From positions 124,001 through 188,000 of the forward strand of contig JADKCI010000004.1 in assembly GCA_016714645.1 (NCBI GenBank): a stretch of 64,000 nt of DNA. The letters are read 5' to 3'. The first letter of the stretch is position 1; each line of letters opens with the position of its first letter. A program made the translations under genes and the position numbers. The notes under the pieces are model-generated. The model saw only the letters and a list, made by a program, of their open reading frames with translations. It searched no databases and had not been told where the DNA came from. The stretch is from Chromatiaceae bacterium (GTDB lineage: Bacteria; Pseudomonadota; Gammaproteobacteria; Chromatiales; Chromatiaceae). Positions 7,847 through 16,995 of the stretch are shown here, one piece after another.

Positions 7847-10129
7847 ATGCAAGCAGTCACCGAGCCGGTAGTGAGGGATATTGTCCTGATTGGCGGGGGG
7901 CACAGTCACGTCGGCGTGCTCCACATGTTTGCCATGAAGCCCTTGCCGGGCGTGCGCCTTACGGTGATCTGCACGGATACCGATACCCCTTATTCGGGCA
8001 TGCTGCCCGGTTACATCGCCGGTCATTACCTCTTCGACGAGGTGCATATCGACCTGCGCCGGCTGGCGTCGTTTGCCGGCGCGCGCTACTACAAGGACGA
8101 GGTGATCGGCATCGATCGCGCATCGCGCCGGGTGCTGTGTCGCAATCGCCCGCCGGTCCCTTACGATGCCCTCTCGATCAATATCGGTTCGACGCCGCAG
8201 TTGGCCCAGGTGGCCGGGGCCGGCGAATATGCCGTGCCGGTCAAGCCGATCCGGCGCTTCAATGAACGCTGGCTGGCCCTGCTCGAACGTGTTTGCCAGC
8301 ACCCAGGGACGATGACTATTGCCCTGGTGGGGGCGGGAGCCGGCGGCGTCGAACTCACCCTGGCCATGCAGTACCGTTTGCGTCGCGAATGGGTGGCGCT
8401 CGGCCATGATCCGGATGAACTTCACTTTCATCTCTTTTCGGCTGATCCCCAGATCCTGAGCACCCACAATGCGCGGGTCCGTGATGCCTTCGATCGCGTG
8501 CTGGCGGCACGGGGGGTTGTGGTGCATCGCGGTGCCAAGGTGATGCAGGTATCGGCCGGGCGCTTGCAAACCGACTCGGGCGGGGTGCTGGCGGCCGATG
8601 AAATCATCTGGGTGACGCAGGCCGGCGGGGCGGGCTGGCTGGTTGATACCGGCCTGGCTCTGGACGAAAAGGGCTTCATCCGCGTGCGGGATACCTTGCA
8701 GACCGAAACGGATCCCGTCATTTTCGCGGCGGGTGATTGCGCCGCCATGATTGACCACTCGCTGGAAAAGGCTGGCGTCTTCGCTGTCCGCATGGCCAGG
8801 CCGCTGGCCGAGAATTTGCGGCGAATCCTGCTTGGCCGCGCCCTGATCCACTACCGCCCGCAGCAGCGCTGGCTGGCGCTGATCAGTACCGGCGACCGGC
8901 ACGCCATCGCTTCACGTGGCGATTTCTATGCGCGAGGTGATCTGCTCTGGCGCTGGAAGGACTGGATCGACCGGCGTTTCATGCGCAAGTTCACCCAGTT
9001 GGTCATGCCCTCCACGCCGCTCACCCGGCCTCCCGAAAGGCTAGCGCTCGATGCCGAGGAGCAGGACCAGGCTATCTCAGCCATCGCCATGCGCTGCGGC
9101 GGTTGCGGTGCGAAAGTCGGCGCCAGCGTGCTGTCGCGCGCCCTGGCCCAGGTGCATCCGGTGGAGCGCGAGGATGTGCTGATCGGCCTGCATGCCCCGG
9201 ACGATGCCGCCGTGGTGCGCGTCCCGGCAGGCATGGCGAGCGTGCAGACGGTCGATTTCTTCCGTGCCTTCATCGACGATCCCTGGGTTTTCGGCCGGAT
9301 AGCGGCCAACCATGCGCTGGGCGACGTATTTGCCATGGGGGCGGTGGCGCAGACGGCGACGGCCATTGCGACCTTGCCGCCGGGGCTGGAAAGGCAAGTC
9401 GAGGACACCCTGTTCCAGATGATGTCGGGTGCCGTGTCGGTGCTCAACGAAGTAGGCTGTGCGCTGGTTGGCGGCCATACCGGGGAGGGGCGGGAACTGG
9501 CGCTGGGGTTCGCCATCAATGGCCTGGTGGACGAGAAGCTGGTCGGAGTCATGACCAAGGGGGGCCTGCGCCCCGGCGATGTGCTGATTCTGACCAAGCC
9601 GATCGGCACCGGCACCCTGTTCGCCGCCGACATGCGGCGGTGCGCCAAGGGGCGCTGGATCGATTCCGCCATCGCCTCCATGGTCCACTCGAACCTGGCC
9701 GCGGCCCAGTGTCTGCGCCGGCACGAGGCTGCCGCCTGCACGGACGTCACCGGCTTCGGGCTGCTTGGGCACCTGCTGGAGATGACCCGGGCATCGGGCG
9801 TCGATGCGACCCTGCGGATCGCGGCGGTGCCCCTGCTCGAGGGTGCGATCGAGACGGTTGCCGCGGGCATTCTGTCCTCGTTGCAGCCGCAAAACCTGCG
9901 TCTGCGCCGTGCGGTCCGCGATCTGGAGCAGATGGCGGGGCATCCGCGCTTTCCCCTGCTGTTCGACCCCCAGACGGCGGGTGGACTGCTGGCGGGCGTG
10001 CCTGCCCAGCGGGGGGCGGCCTGCGTGGCCGAGCTCAGGTCGCTCGGTTATGCGGCCGCCGCCATCATCGGGCGGATCGACCCACGCAGCGCGGCCGAGT
10101 CGCCGATCGTGATCGATGCCCGTGCCTGA
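7847..10129 (+). CDS. senC: FAD oxidoreductase - selenophosphate synthetase fusion (SenC/SelD)
   Basis: A 760-aa two-domain protein. Residues 1 to about 385 are an NDH-2-like pyridine nucleotide/FAD domain (IGGGHSHVG at 15-23, LVGAGAGGVELTLA, VIFAAGDCAAM). From about residue 405 it is a selenide, water dikinase (SelD) with the active-site loop CGGCGAK: Cys420 and Lys423 match the catalytic Cys/Lys, while a second Cys common in SelD is Ala here. Selenophosphate made here feeds SenB. The flavin domain may supply reduced selenium, which is inference. No selA, selB or tRNA-Sec is in the window, so a selenoneine role is favoured, though general selenophosphate supply cannot be excluded. Confidence 0.9.
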   Translation: MQAVTEPVVRDIVLIGGGHSHVGVLHMFAMKPLPGVRLTVICTDTDTPYSGMLPGYIAGHYLFDEVHIDLRRLASFAGARYYKDEVIGIDRASRRVLCRNRPPVPYDALSINIGSTPQLAQVAGAGEYAVPVKPIRRFNERWLALLERVCQHPGTMTIALVGAGAGGVELTLAMQYRLRREWVALGHDPDELHFHLFSADPQILSTHNARVRDAFDRVLAARGVVVHRGAKVMQVSAGRLQTDSGGVLAADEIIWVTQAGGAGWLVDTGLALDEKGFIRVRDTLQTETDPVIFAAGDCAAMIDHSLEKAGVFAVRMARPLAENLRRILLGRALIHYRPQQRWLALISTGDRHAIASRGDFYARGDLLWRWKDWIDRRFMRKFTQLVMPSTPLTRPPERLALDAEEQDQAISAIAMRCGGCGAKVGASVLSRALAQVHPVEREDVLIGLHAPDDAAVVRVPAGMASVQTVDFFRAFIDDPWVFGRIAANHALGDVFAMGAVAQTATAIATLPPGLERQVEDTLFQMMSGAVSVLNEVGCALVGGHTGEGRELALGFAINGLVDEKLVGVMTKGGLRPGDVLILTKPIGTGTLFAADMRRCAKGRWIDSAIASMVHSNLAAAQCLRRHEAAACTDVTGFGLLGHLLEMTRASGVDATLRIAAVPLLEGAIETVAAGILSSLQPQNLRLRRAVRDLEQMAGHPRFPLLFDPQTAGGLLAGVPAQRGAACVAELRSLGYAAAAIIGRIDPRSAAESPIVIDARA

Positions 10130-10811
10130 TCCCAAACTCGCCATCGCGCGTTACCGTCTTCACGCCCCCGGCTACGACGCCTCGGCGCAGCGCACCCTGG
10201 GGCTGCGGCGGCGCACCCTGGCTAAGCTCGCCTTACAACCGGGCGAGACCGTGATCGACGTGGCCTGTGGCACGGGTCTCAGCTTTCCCCTGCTGCAAGA
10301 GGGCGTGGGTGCGACCGGCCGTATCGTCGGTGTCGAGCTCAGCCCCGACATGCTGGCCCTGGCCAGGGAACGCTGCGCGCGCGAGGGTTGGCGTAATGTT
10401 GACCTGCGGGAGTCGGCCATGGAGACCGCCGAGATTCCCGGACCTCTGGACGCGGTTCTTTTCAACTTCACTCACGACGTACTGCGCTCGCCCCCGGCCC
10501 TGGCGCGCATCTTCGCGGCCGCTCGCCCTGGCGCGCGGGTGGCCGTCGCCGGCATGAAGCTCGCCCCCTGGTGGCTGGCACCCCTAAACCTCGTGGTGCT
10601 CGCGCAGGCAAGGCCCTACATGACCACCTTTGAAGGGCTGGGCCGGCCCTGGAGCCTGCTGGAGCCCTACCTCGAGGGGTTCGCGCTCGAATCGGTGCTG
10701 TTTGGGACGGGCTACATTGGCTGGGGTCGGGTCAAACCGGCCCCCCTCGGGTCGCCGGGACGCGGTCGCGCGCAACCCGATGCGCTCGGTGGCAGCGGCG
10801 AGCAGGGCTGA
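10116..10811 (+). CDS. Class I SAM-dependent methyltransferase coupled to senC
   Basis: A 231-aa Rossmann-fold methyltransferase with motif I VIDVACGTG at 47-55 and LSPDMLALARERC downstream, broadly of the UbiE/small-molecule type. Its ATG lies 14 nt inside the 3' end of senC, so translation is coupled. The family does not fix the substrate. The tail after about residue 210 is Gly/Arg/Pro-rich and may be non-conserved. It could Se- or N-methylate the product of the sen genes, or serve an unrelated pathway; only the overlap argues for the first. Confidence 0.8.
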   Translation: MPVPDPKLAIARYRLHAPGYDASAQRTLGLRRRTLAKLALQPGETVIDVACGTGLSFPLLQEGVGATGRIVGVELSPDMLALARERCAREGWRNVDLRESAMETAEIPGPLDAVLFNFTHDVLRSPPALARIFAAARPGARVAVAGMKLAPWWLAPLNLVVLAQARPYMTTFEGLGRPWSLLEPYLEGFALESVLFGTGYIGWGRVKPAPLGSPGRGRAQPDALGGSGEQG

Positions 10812-10827
10812 GCCCGGGAGAATCCAC

Positions 10828-12504
10828 ATGCCCATCCTGAAAGGGTTGGCGCCCATCGCCGCACTGCTCCTGCTGAACGCGATGCTCGGGTTCGAGAATG
10901 GGTCGGGGACGCCCGCTATCCGGCTCGAGCCGCGCCTGGCGCCGGAGTTCGTGGCCTTGTGGCTCCTGCTGCTGGTCGCGATCCGGGCGCTCGGGGCGGT
11001 CCCCAAGTGGCTCGTCACCAGCCTGGCTATCGTCTGCACCTTCCTGGTGATCGGGCGTTACCTCGACGTCACCGCGCCCGTCCTCTTCGGGAGGGCGATC
11101 AACCTCTATTGGGATGTCCCGCAGTTGCCGCGATTCTTGTCGGTGATCGGCCAGCCGTTGGCCGGGTGGCAGCAGCTCCTCGTCGCCAGCGGCGTGGTGC
11201 TGGTCCTGTGGGGTCTCTACCGGCTATTGCGCGCGCTGATTGGGATCCTGGCGCGCCGGGCCGCGCCCGTGGCGCTGCGGTCAACCCCGGCCCTGGTCGC
11301 CACCGCCGGCGCGGTAGTCCTGGTCGCGGCCTACGCGGTCGGCGTGCCGGGGACCCGGGCGCTGGTGTCCGAGCCGGTGACGCCGACCTACGCCCGCCAG
11401 GCGGAACTGCTGCTCTCCGCCTTCCTCCCCGGTCGTCTTGCCAGCGCCCTGCCGCCGTCACCCCCCTTTGACTCGGATCTGGCGGTGCTGCGGGGCCTGG
11501 ATGTCAAGCTGCTGGTCCTCGAGTCCTACGGCGCCATCGCCTTCGACCATCCCGAGTCCCGCCGGCGCCTCGCCGCCGCGCGCGACACCCTCGCGCGGAC
11601 CATCGCCGCGACTGGGCGGCAGGAGGTCTCGGCCTTCGTCCGGTCACCCACTTTTGGTGGTGCGTCGGACCTGGCGCACCTCAGCCTGCTCTCGGGCATC
11701 GACCTGAGCGACCCCCGGCGGCACGACCTGCTCCTCACCAGCGACCGTCCGACCCTGCTCGGCCTGTTCGAGCGCCACGGCTACCGGACCTATGGTTTCT
11801 ATCCCGCCCTCAGTTGGGACTGGCCCGAGCGGGTCTACTACGGCTTCGACGAGTTCCTGGACGGTCCGGGCCTGGGCTATCAGGGTCCCGAGTTCGGGCC
11901 TTGGTTCATCCCCGACCAATACTCGATGGCCCGCCTCGACGAGTTGCACCCGATTGGGCCCGACACCCCGCCGCGGCTGCTGTTTTTCCCGACCATCACC
12001 AGCCACTTTCCCTTTCGGCAGGTGCCACCCTATCAGCCGGACTGGTCCCGCCTCCTCTCCGCGCAACCCTTCGAGAGCGAGGATGTCGAGCGGGCGCTTG
12101 CCTACCAGGTCGGCGACTGGATGAATCTGCTCCCGGAATACCTGCGGACGATCGAGTACACCTATGCCTGGCTCGCCGGCTATCTCGAACAGCCCAGCCC
12201 CCGCGATTACCTGATGATCCTGGTCGGTGATCATCAGCCCGCGAGCAGCGTTACCGGTCCCGATGGCCCCTGGGATGTCCCGGTGCATATCATCACCTCC
12301 CGGTCGGAGCTGGTGGAGCGCTTCCGGGCGCTGGGTTTTCAGCCCGGTTTGGAGCCGCGGCGACCGGTCCTCGGCGGGATGCATGAACTCACCTGGCTCC
12401 TGGCTGATGCCTTCGATAGCCAGCGGTCACTGGGGTCGCTGCGGGGAGTGCCGGCAAAACCGGTACCGGCGCGGCAGGTATCCGCCGGGACGCCATCGCA
12501 CTGA
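10828..12504 (+). CDS. Membrane-anchored sulfatase/phosphoethanolamine-transferase-like protein
   Basis: A 558-aa protein with about five N-terminal membrane helices (first 200 residues) followed by a periplasmic alkaline-phosphatase-superfamily domain. Visible markers are LLVLESYGAIAF, a Ser/Thr-rich segment PTFGGASDLAHLSLLSG where these enzymes place the catalytic nucleophile, FFPTITSHFPFRQVPPY and MILVGDHQPAS (metal-binding Asp-His). Relatives include LTA-synthase-like and sulfatase proteins that modify envelope glycans or lipids. The ATG at 10828 is preceded by GGGAG, and the upstream in-frame extension lies inside the methyltransferase gene. It is 16 nt after the methyltransferase and 5 nt before the photolyase, so it is probably in the same transcript. 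Confidence 0.75.
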   Translation: MPILKGLAPIAALLLLNAMLGFENGSGTPAIRLEPRLAPEFVALWLLLLVAIRALGAVPKWLVTSLAIVCTFLVIGRYLDVTAPVLFGRAINLYWDVPQLPRFLSVIGQPLAGWQQLLVASGVVLVLWGLYRLLRALIGILARRAAPVALRSTPALVATAGAVVLVAAYAVGVPGTRALVSEPVTPTYARQAELLLSAFLPGRLASALPPSPPFDSDLAVLRGLDVKLLVLESYGAIAFDHPESRRRLAAARDTLARTIAATGRQEVSAFVRSPTFGGASDLAHLSLLSGIDLSDPRRHDLLLTSDRPTLLGLFERHGYRTYGFYPALSWDWPERVYYGFDEFLDGPGLGYQGPEFGPWFIPDQYSMARLDELHPIGPDTPPRLLFFPTITSHFPFRQVPPYQPDWSRLLSAQPFESEDVERALAYQVGDWMNLLPEYLRTIEYTYAWLAGYLEQPSPRDYLMILVGDHQPASSVTGPDGPWDVPVHIITSRSELVERFRALGFQPGLEPRRPVLGGMHELTWLLADAFDSQRSLGSLRGVPAKPVPARQVSAGTPSH

Positions 12505-12509
12505 CTGCC

Positions 12510-14093
12510 ATGACTTACAGCCTGGTCTGGTTCAAGCGCGATTTGCGGCTGCATGACCATGCGGCACTGGTTGAGGCCGCCACACAGGGCCCGGTGCTGT
12601 GCCTTTATGTGATCGAACCCAGCGTCTGGGCGCAGCCGGATGGCGCGCGCCAGCACTATGAATTCATTCTGGAGAGCCTCCGCGAGTTGGCTCATGCGCT
12701 CAAAAACCTGGGTGGCCGCCTGCATGTGCGCGGCGGCGAGGTGACCGAGGTATTGACGCAGTTGCACGCACTCAGCCCCTTCGCCAGGATGTATTCCCAC
12801 GAAGAAACCGGCAACGCCATCACCTTTGAGCGCGATAAGGCGGTGGCGCGCTGGTGCCGCGCGCAAGGCGTGGCGTGGCGGGAGCTCCCGCAATTTGGCG
12901 TGGTGCGCCGCCTGAAAAGCCGCAACCACTGGCAACGCCACTGGGCGGCACACACCCAGGCACCGCAATGGCCCTGCCCCGAGCCCGGCGCATTGCCGTT
13001 TCAGCCCAGCCCTTGGCCGGCGCAGCCAGTGCCCAGCGCGCAAGCGCTGGGGCTGGATGCTTTTGACCCACCCGAGCGCCAGCGCGGCGGGCGCGGCGCC
13101 GGGCTGGCGGTGCTGGATGATTTTTTGAACGACCGCTGCCGCCACTACCGGGGCGGCATCTCGTCCCCCCTGTCGGCACCCAGCGCCTGCTCGCGCCTGT
13201 CGCCCTACCTGACGTTTGGGTGTTTGAGCCTGCGCGAGGTGGTGCAAGCCACCGATGCCAAATTGCTGCATCTGAAAGAGCACTCCGCCTCAGCCTATGC
13301 CGCGAAGGGGCTGGAGGCCTTTTTGAGCCGATTGCATTGGCACTGTCACTTTATCCAGAAGTTGGAATCCGAACCCGAGCTGGAGTGGCGCAATGTGCAT
13401 CGGGGTTACGACAACCTGCGCGAACCCGACTGGAACCCGGCGCATTTCGAGGCCCTGCAAGCCGGGCGCACTGGCTGGCCGATGGTCGATGCCTGCGTGG
13501 CCATGTTGCGCCAGACCGGCTGGCTGAATTTTCGTATGCGCGCCATGCTGGTCTCGGTGGCCGCTTACCCGCTGTGGCTGCACTGGCGTGAAGTGGGCCA
13601 GTGGCTGGCGCGCCAGTTTCTGGACTATGAGCCCGGAATCCACTGGAGCCAGATGCAAATGCAGAGCGGCACCACCGGCATCAATACCACGCGCGTTTAC
13701 AACCCCATCAAGCAGGCGCAAGACCATGACCCCAAAGGCCTGTTTGTGCGCCGCTGGTGCCCGGCCCTGCGCCGCGTGCCCGATACCTGGTTATTCGAGC
13801 CCTGGCGCATGTCGGTGAAGGTGCAGATCGCCTGCGGCGTGCGCGTCTGTGCCGATGCGCCTGCGGGTGCCAGCGATGCCTGGCCGCTACCGCTGGTTGA
13901 TCTGGAGGCCGCCACCCGCGCCGCCAAAGACCGGCTGCACGGCTTGCGCCGCATGCCCGAGGTGCGCGCGGCTAAGGCGGCGATCGTGGAAAAGCACGCC
14001 TCGCGCAAGCCGCGTGACAGTCGCTCGGCTAGTCAACAGCGCCGGTCCACAACCGTCGAGGCCAGTGCGCAACTCAGTTTGGGTTTTGATTGA
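12510..14093 (+). CDS. Cryptochrome/deoxyribodipyrimidine photolyase family protein
   Basis: A 527-aa flavoprotein that uses light to reverse UV pyrimidine dimers. The N-terminal antenna domain opens with LVWFKRDLRLHDHAAL. The C-terminal FAD domain has SRLSPYLTFGCLSLREV, the TGWPMVDACVAMLRQTGWL segment, RMRAMLVSV and a WSQMQMQSGTTGINTTRVYN stretch close to class I photolyases. It could be a cryptochrome-like variant rather than a strict CPD photolyase. It is followed within 17 nt by a DUF2256 gene and then a second photolyase-type gene, a set seen together in many proteobacteria. Confidence 0.9.
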   Translation: MTYSLVWFKRDLRLHDHAALVEAATQGPVLCLYVIEPSVWAQPDGARQHYEFILESLRELAHALKNLGGRLHVRGGEVTEVLTQLHALSPFARMYSHEETGNAITFERDKAVARWCRAQGVAWRELPQFGVVRRLKSRNHWQRHWAAHTQAPQWPCPEPGALPFQPSPWPAQPVPSAQALGLDAFDPPERQRGGRGAGLAVLDDFLNDRCRHYRGGISSPLSAPSACSRLSPYLTFGCLSLREVVQATDAKLLHLKEHSASAYAAKGLEAFLSRLHWHCHFIQKLESEPELEWRNVHRGYDNLREPDWNPAHFEALQAGRTGWPMVDACVAMLRQTGWLNFRMRAMLVSVAAYPLWLHWREVGQWLARQFLDYEPGIHWSQMQMQSGTTGINTTRVYNPIKQAQDHDPKGLFVRRWCPALRRVPDTWLFEPWRMSVKVQIACGVRVCADAPAGASDAWPLPLVDLEAATRAAKDRLHGLRRMPEVRAAKAAIVEKHASRKPRDSRSASQQRRSTTVEASAQLSLGFD

Positions 14094-14110
14094 GTCCGCC
14101 TACCCTGAAA

Positions 14111-14269
14111 ATGCGCAAAAAGTCCGAACTGCCCAGCAAAATCTGCCCCGTTTGCGGCAAGCCTTTTGCCTGGCGCAAAAAATGGGAGCGTGATTGGGAC
14201 CATGTCAAATACTGTTCCGAGCGTTGTCGCCGCTCAAGCCCAGCCATCCCGCCAAGTCCGCCAAGTTGA
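14111..14269 (+). CDS. DUF2256 zinc-ribbon-like mini-protein
   Basis: A 52-aa protein starting MRKKSELPSKICPVCGKPF. It carries CPVCGKPF, the WRKKWERDWDHVKYCS core and CSERCRR, the four-Cys pattern of DUF2256. It is probably a small zinc-binding protein. It lies between the two photolyase-type genes, 17 nt after the first and ending 1 nt before the start of the second. The association with photolyase genes is common in bacteria but its function is unknown. Confidence 0.85.
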   Translation: MRKKSELPSKICPVCGKPFAWRKKWERDWDHVKYCSERCRRSSPAIPPSPPS

Positions 14270-14270
14270 C

Positions 14271-15828
14271 ATGAACACCCCTCCCGCCCACGCCTTGCGG
14301 CTGATCCTGGGCGATCAGCTCAACCCCCAACATAGCTGGTTTGCCACCCTGCGGCCCGACCTGGTCTATGTGCTGATGGAAATCCGCCAGGAGACGGATT
14401 ACGTGTTGCACCACGCGCAAAAAATCATTGCCATCTTCGCGGGCATGCGCGAACTGGCGCGCCAACTGGGCGAGGCGGGTCACCGGGTGCATTACCTGAC
14501 CATTGACGACCCCGCCAATCAGCAGAGCCTGCCCGCCAACCTGACTGCGCTGCTGCGGTGTTACCAGGCGCAAGTGTTTGAATACCAAGAGCCTGACGAA
14601 TACCGGCTCGATCGACAGCTACAAGACTTTCTGGCCTCGGGCCCTTATGGAATCAGTGGGAGTAGCCCGGGTGTCGATAGTGAACACTTCTACACCCAGC
14701 GCCATGAAGCGGCCGAACTGTTCGCCAACCGCAAACAATGGCTGATGGAAACCTTCTACCGCCAGATGCGCAAACGCCATCGGGTACTGATGGACGGCGC
14801 CGATAAGCCCGCTGGCGGCCAGTGGAACTTTGACGCGGACAACCGCAAGCCCTGGAAGGGCACGCCGCCCGAGCCGCCCGACTGGCGCCCGCGCCACGAC
14901 CACCGCGCGCTGTGGGCCAGCATTCAAGCGGCCGGTGTGCAAAGCTTTGGCGAGCCCAGCGCGGACCACTTTCGCTGGCCCATCAACCGGGCCGAGGCGC
15001 CAGGGGCAGCTGGATCACTTCATCACCCAGGCCCTGCCGCACTTTGGCGATTTTCAGGACGCCATGAGCCGTAAGGCCTGGCGCCTGTTCCACTCGCTGC
15101 TCTCTTTTGCGCTAAACGTGAAGATGCTCAAGCCCGCCGAAGTGGTGAACCGTGTTGAGGCCGCATGGCGCGCGGGCCGGGTAGAGTTGGCCCCGGCCGA
15201 GGGTTTTATCCGCCAGATCATCGGTTGGCGCGAGTATGTGCGCGGCATCTACTGGGCGCGGATGCCGGGCTATGATCAAAACAACTTTTTCGAGCACACC
15301 ACGCCGCTGCCCGAATGGTTTTGGACCGGGCGAACCCGCATGAACTGCCTGGCCGCCGCCATCACCGGCTCACTGCGCAACGCCCATGCGCATCACATTC
15401 AGCGGTTGATGGTGATTGGCAACTTTGCCCTGCTGGCTGGCCTGGACGTCCAGGCGCTGCACCGCTGGTATCTGGGCATTTACATCGACGCCTTTGAGTG
15501 GGTGGAGCTGCCCAACACGCTGGGCATGAGCCAGTATGCCGACGGTGGCCTGCTGGCCACCAAGCCGTATGTGAGCAGCGCCGCCTACATTGACCGCATG
15601 AGCGACTCCTGCAAGGGCTGCGCCTATGACAGGAAGCCGCGTCTGGGCGAGACCGCCTGCCCCTTCAATGCGCTGTACTGGGACTTTTATCGGCGCAACG
15701 CCGCCAAGCTGGAGCGTAATCCGCGCATCGGCATGGCCTATCGTCAATTGGCCAAAATGCCACCAGACGAGGTGGCCGCGCTGCAAGCCCAGGCCGCGCA
15801 TATCCGCCAGCGGTTGGAGACGCTCTGA
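14271..15828 (+). pseudogene. Fe-S photolyase/cryptochrome (PhrB-like) gene with a frameshift
   Basis: Two overlapping frames together form one FeS-BCP type photolyase of about 519 aa, a family that repairs (6-4) photoproducts. The 5' frame begins at ATG 14271 (LRLILGDQLN) and runs to WPINRAEA. The 3' frame resumes at QLDHFITQALPHFGDFQDAM and ends at 15828. The break is at about 14997-15003 (codons GCG then CCAG GGG), a net gain of one base or loss of two. The 3' part keeps the iron-sulfur Cys residues (DSCKGCAYD and ETACPFN). Either the gene is recently inactivated or the base is a sequencing error; the rest is well preserved. Confidence 0.85.
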
Positions 15829-15885
15829 TTAGGGCACGAGCACCGGCACCGCCACTCACTCTGTTAAACCCTCGGCAACCACACC

Positions 15886-16581
15886 ATGAACAGATTCCCA
15901 GACGGTTTTCGCGCTTTGATTCTTGGCGCCTCGGGTGGCATTGGCCAGGCTTTCGTGCAGGCCCTACAAGCCAACCCCCGATGCGCGCAGGTGGTGGGGC
16001 TGCACCGCCAGTCCGAGCCGCGCCTGGACTTTGACGATGAGGCCAGCATCGGCGCGGCCGCCGAACAGTTGCACGCCACGGGCAAGTTTCACCTCATCAT
16101 TAACGCCGCCGGCGTGCTGCACACGGCGGATTTCATGCCCGAGAAAAAACTGGGTGACCTCGGCTACGCCCAACTGGAAGCCACTTTTCGCGTCAACACC
16201 TTCGGGCCCGCTCTGGTGCTGCGCCACTTCAGCGCCCTGCTGGACCGCCAGCGCGGCGTATTGGCCGTGATTTCGGCCAAGGTGGGCAGCATCGAAGACA
16301 ACCGCCTGGGTGGCTGGTACAGCTATCGCGCCTCCAAAGCGGCACTGAATATGCTGCTGAAAACCGCCGCCATCGAGGTCAAGCGCGGCAACCCGCAAGC
16401 GGTGTTGGTCAGCCTGCACCCCGGCACCGTCACCACCGGCTTATCCAAACCCTTCAAAGGGGAACAAATTGGCCGTCCAGCCAGGCTGGCGGTGCATGAG
16501 ATGCTACAAACTTTGAATCAACTGGACCCTGCGGATACCGGCAGCTTTATTGCGTACAACGGGGAGCGCCTGCCCTGGTGA
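15886..16581 (+). CDS. Short-chain dehydrogenase/reductase
   Basis: A 231-aa SDR oxidoreductase of the C-factor-like subgroup. The nucleotide-binding GASGGIG sits at 14-20, NAAGVLH marks the NAG motif, and the catalytic YSYRASK has the Tyr/Lys pair. The substrate is unknown. It is the last gene of the run starting at senB, 57 nt after the photolyase-like gene. SDRs of this type often accompany photolyase/DUF2256 genes. Confidence 0.88.
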   Translation: MNRFPDGFRALILGASGGIGQAFVQALQANPRCAQVVGLHRQSEPRLDFDDEASIGAAAEQLHATGKFHLIINAAGVLHTADFMPEKKLGDLGYAQLEATFRVNTFGPALVLRHFSALLDRQRGVLAVISAKVGSIEDNRLGGWYSYRASKAALNMLLKTAAIEVKRGNPQAVLVSLHPGTVTTGLSKPFKGEQIGRPARLAVHEMLQTLNQLDPADTGSFIAYNGERLPW

Positions 16582-16776
16582 TGGGCTAGGGGGTGGGAGT
16601 AGGACTTCTCGTCCCGTCCGGTGGCCATTGACAGCCGAGAGTTGGCGACCAGATTCAGGGGGGTACGCAGTTCATGACGCGGGTTACCCGGGTGGTTGTG
16701 GTGGTCTCGCAACCTCCACCCGCCTACCATCCGGGATGGCCAGCCCCCCATTCTTTCTTAGAATCAGTCTGTTCCG

Positions 16777-16801
16777 AGCGCGGCCATCGGGCGGCCGCGC
16801 T
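16777..16801 (+). terminator. Possible terminator in the gap after the SDR gene
   Basis: A perfect 9-bp GC-rich stem (AGCGCGGCC / GGCCGCGCT) with a 7-nt loop, followed by only TTTA. It lies about 195 nt after the SDR stop within a 414-bp gap (16582-16995) where I see no gene. It could end the photolyase transcript; the short T run makes this uncertain. Confidence 0.4.
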
Positions 16802-16995
16802 TTAGTCAAGTGCCATTCTGGTCTGGCCCCGATTTTCCGCACTCGATTCCCTGCATCTACTGTCTCCAAAATGCCCCGCCAGTGACCGAGCCGCGATCTC
16901 TGCCGTCGTGCCTCCTTACTCGGCGTAATCTGCCGCAACCTTGCACCGGGGCCTAAACTTGGGAGGATGTCCAATCAGTCGCGACCGCCACTGCC

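Noticed and set aside
7301..8902. 533-aa minus-strand frame opposite senB/senC
   Set aside because: Shadow of the senB and senC coding sequence; no family signal.
16518..16751. Minus-strand frame containing RHELRTPLN, like a histidine kinase H-box
   Set aside because: Only a handful of residues match; no DHp helix context or ATPase domain follows, and the frame is otherwise random in a non-coding gap.
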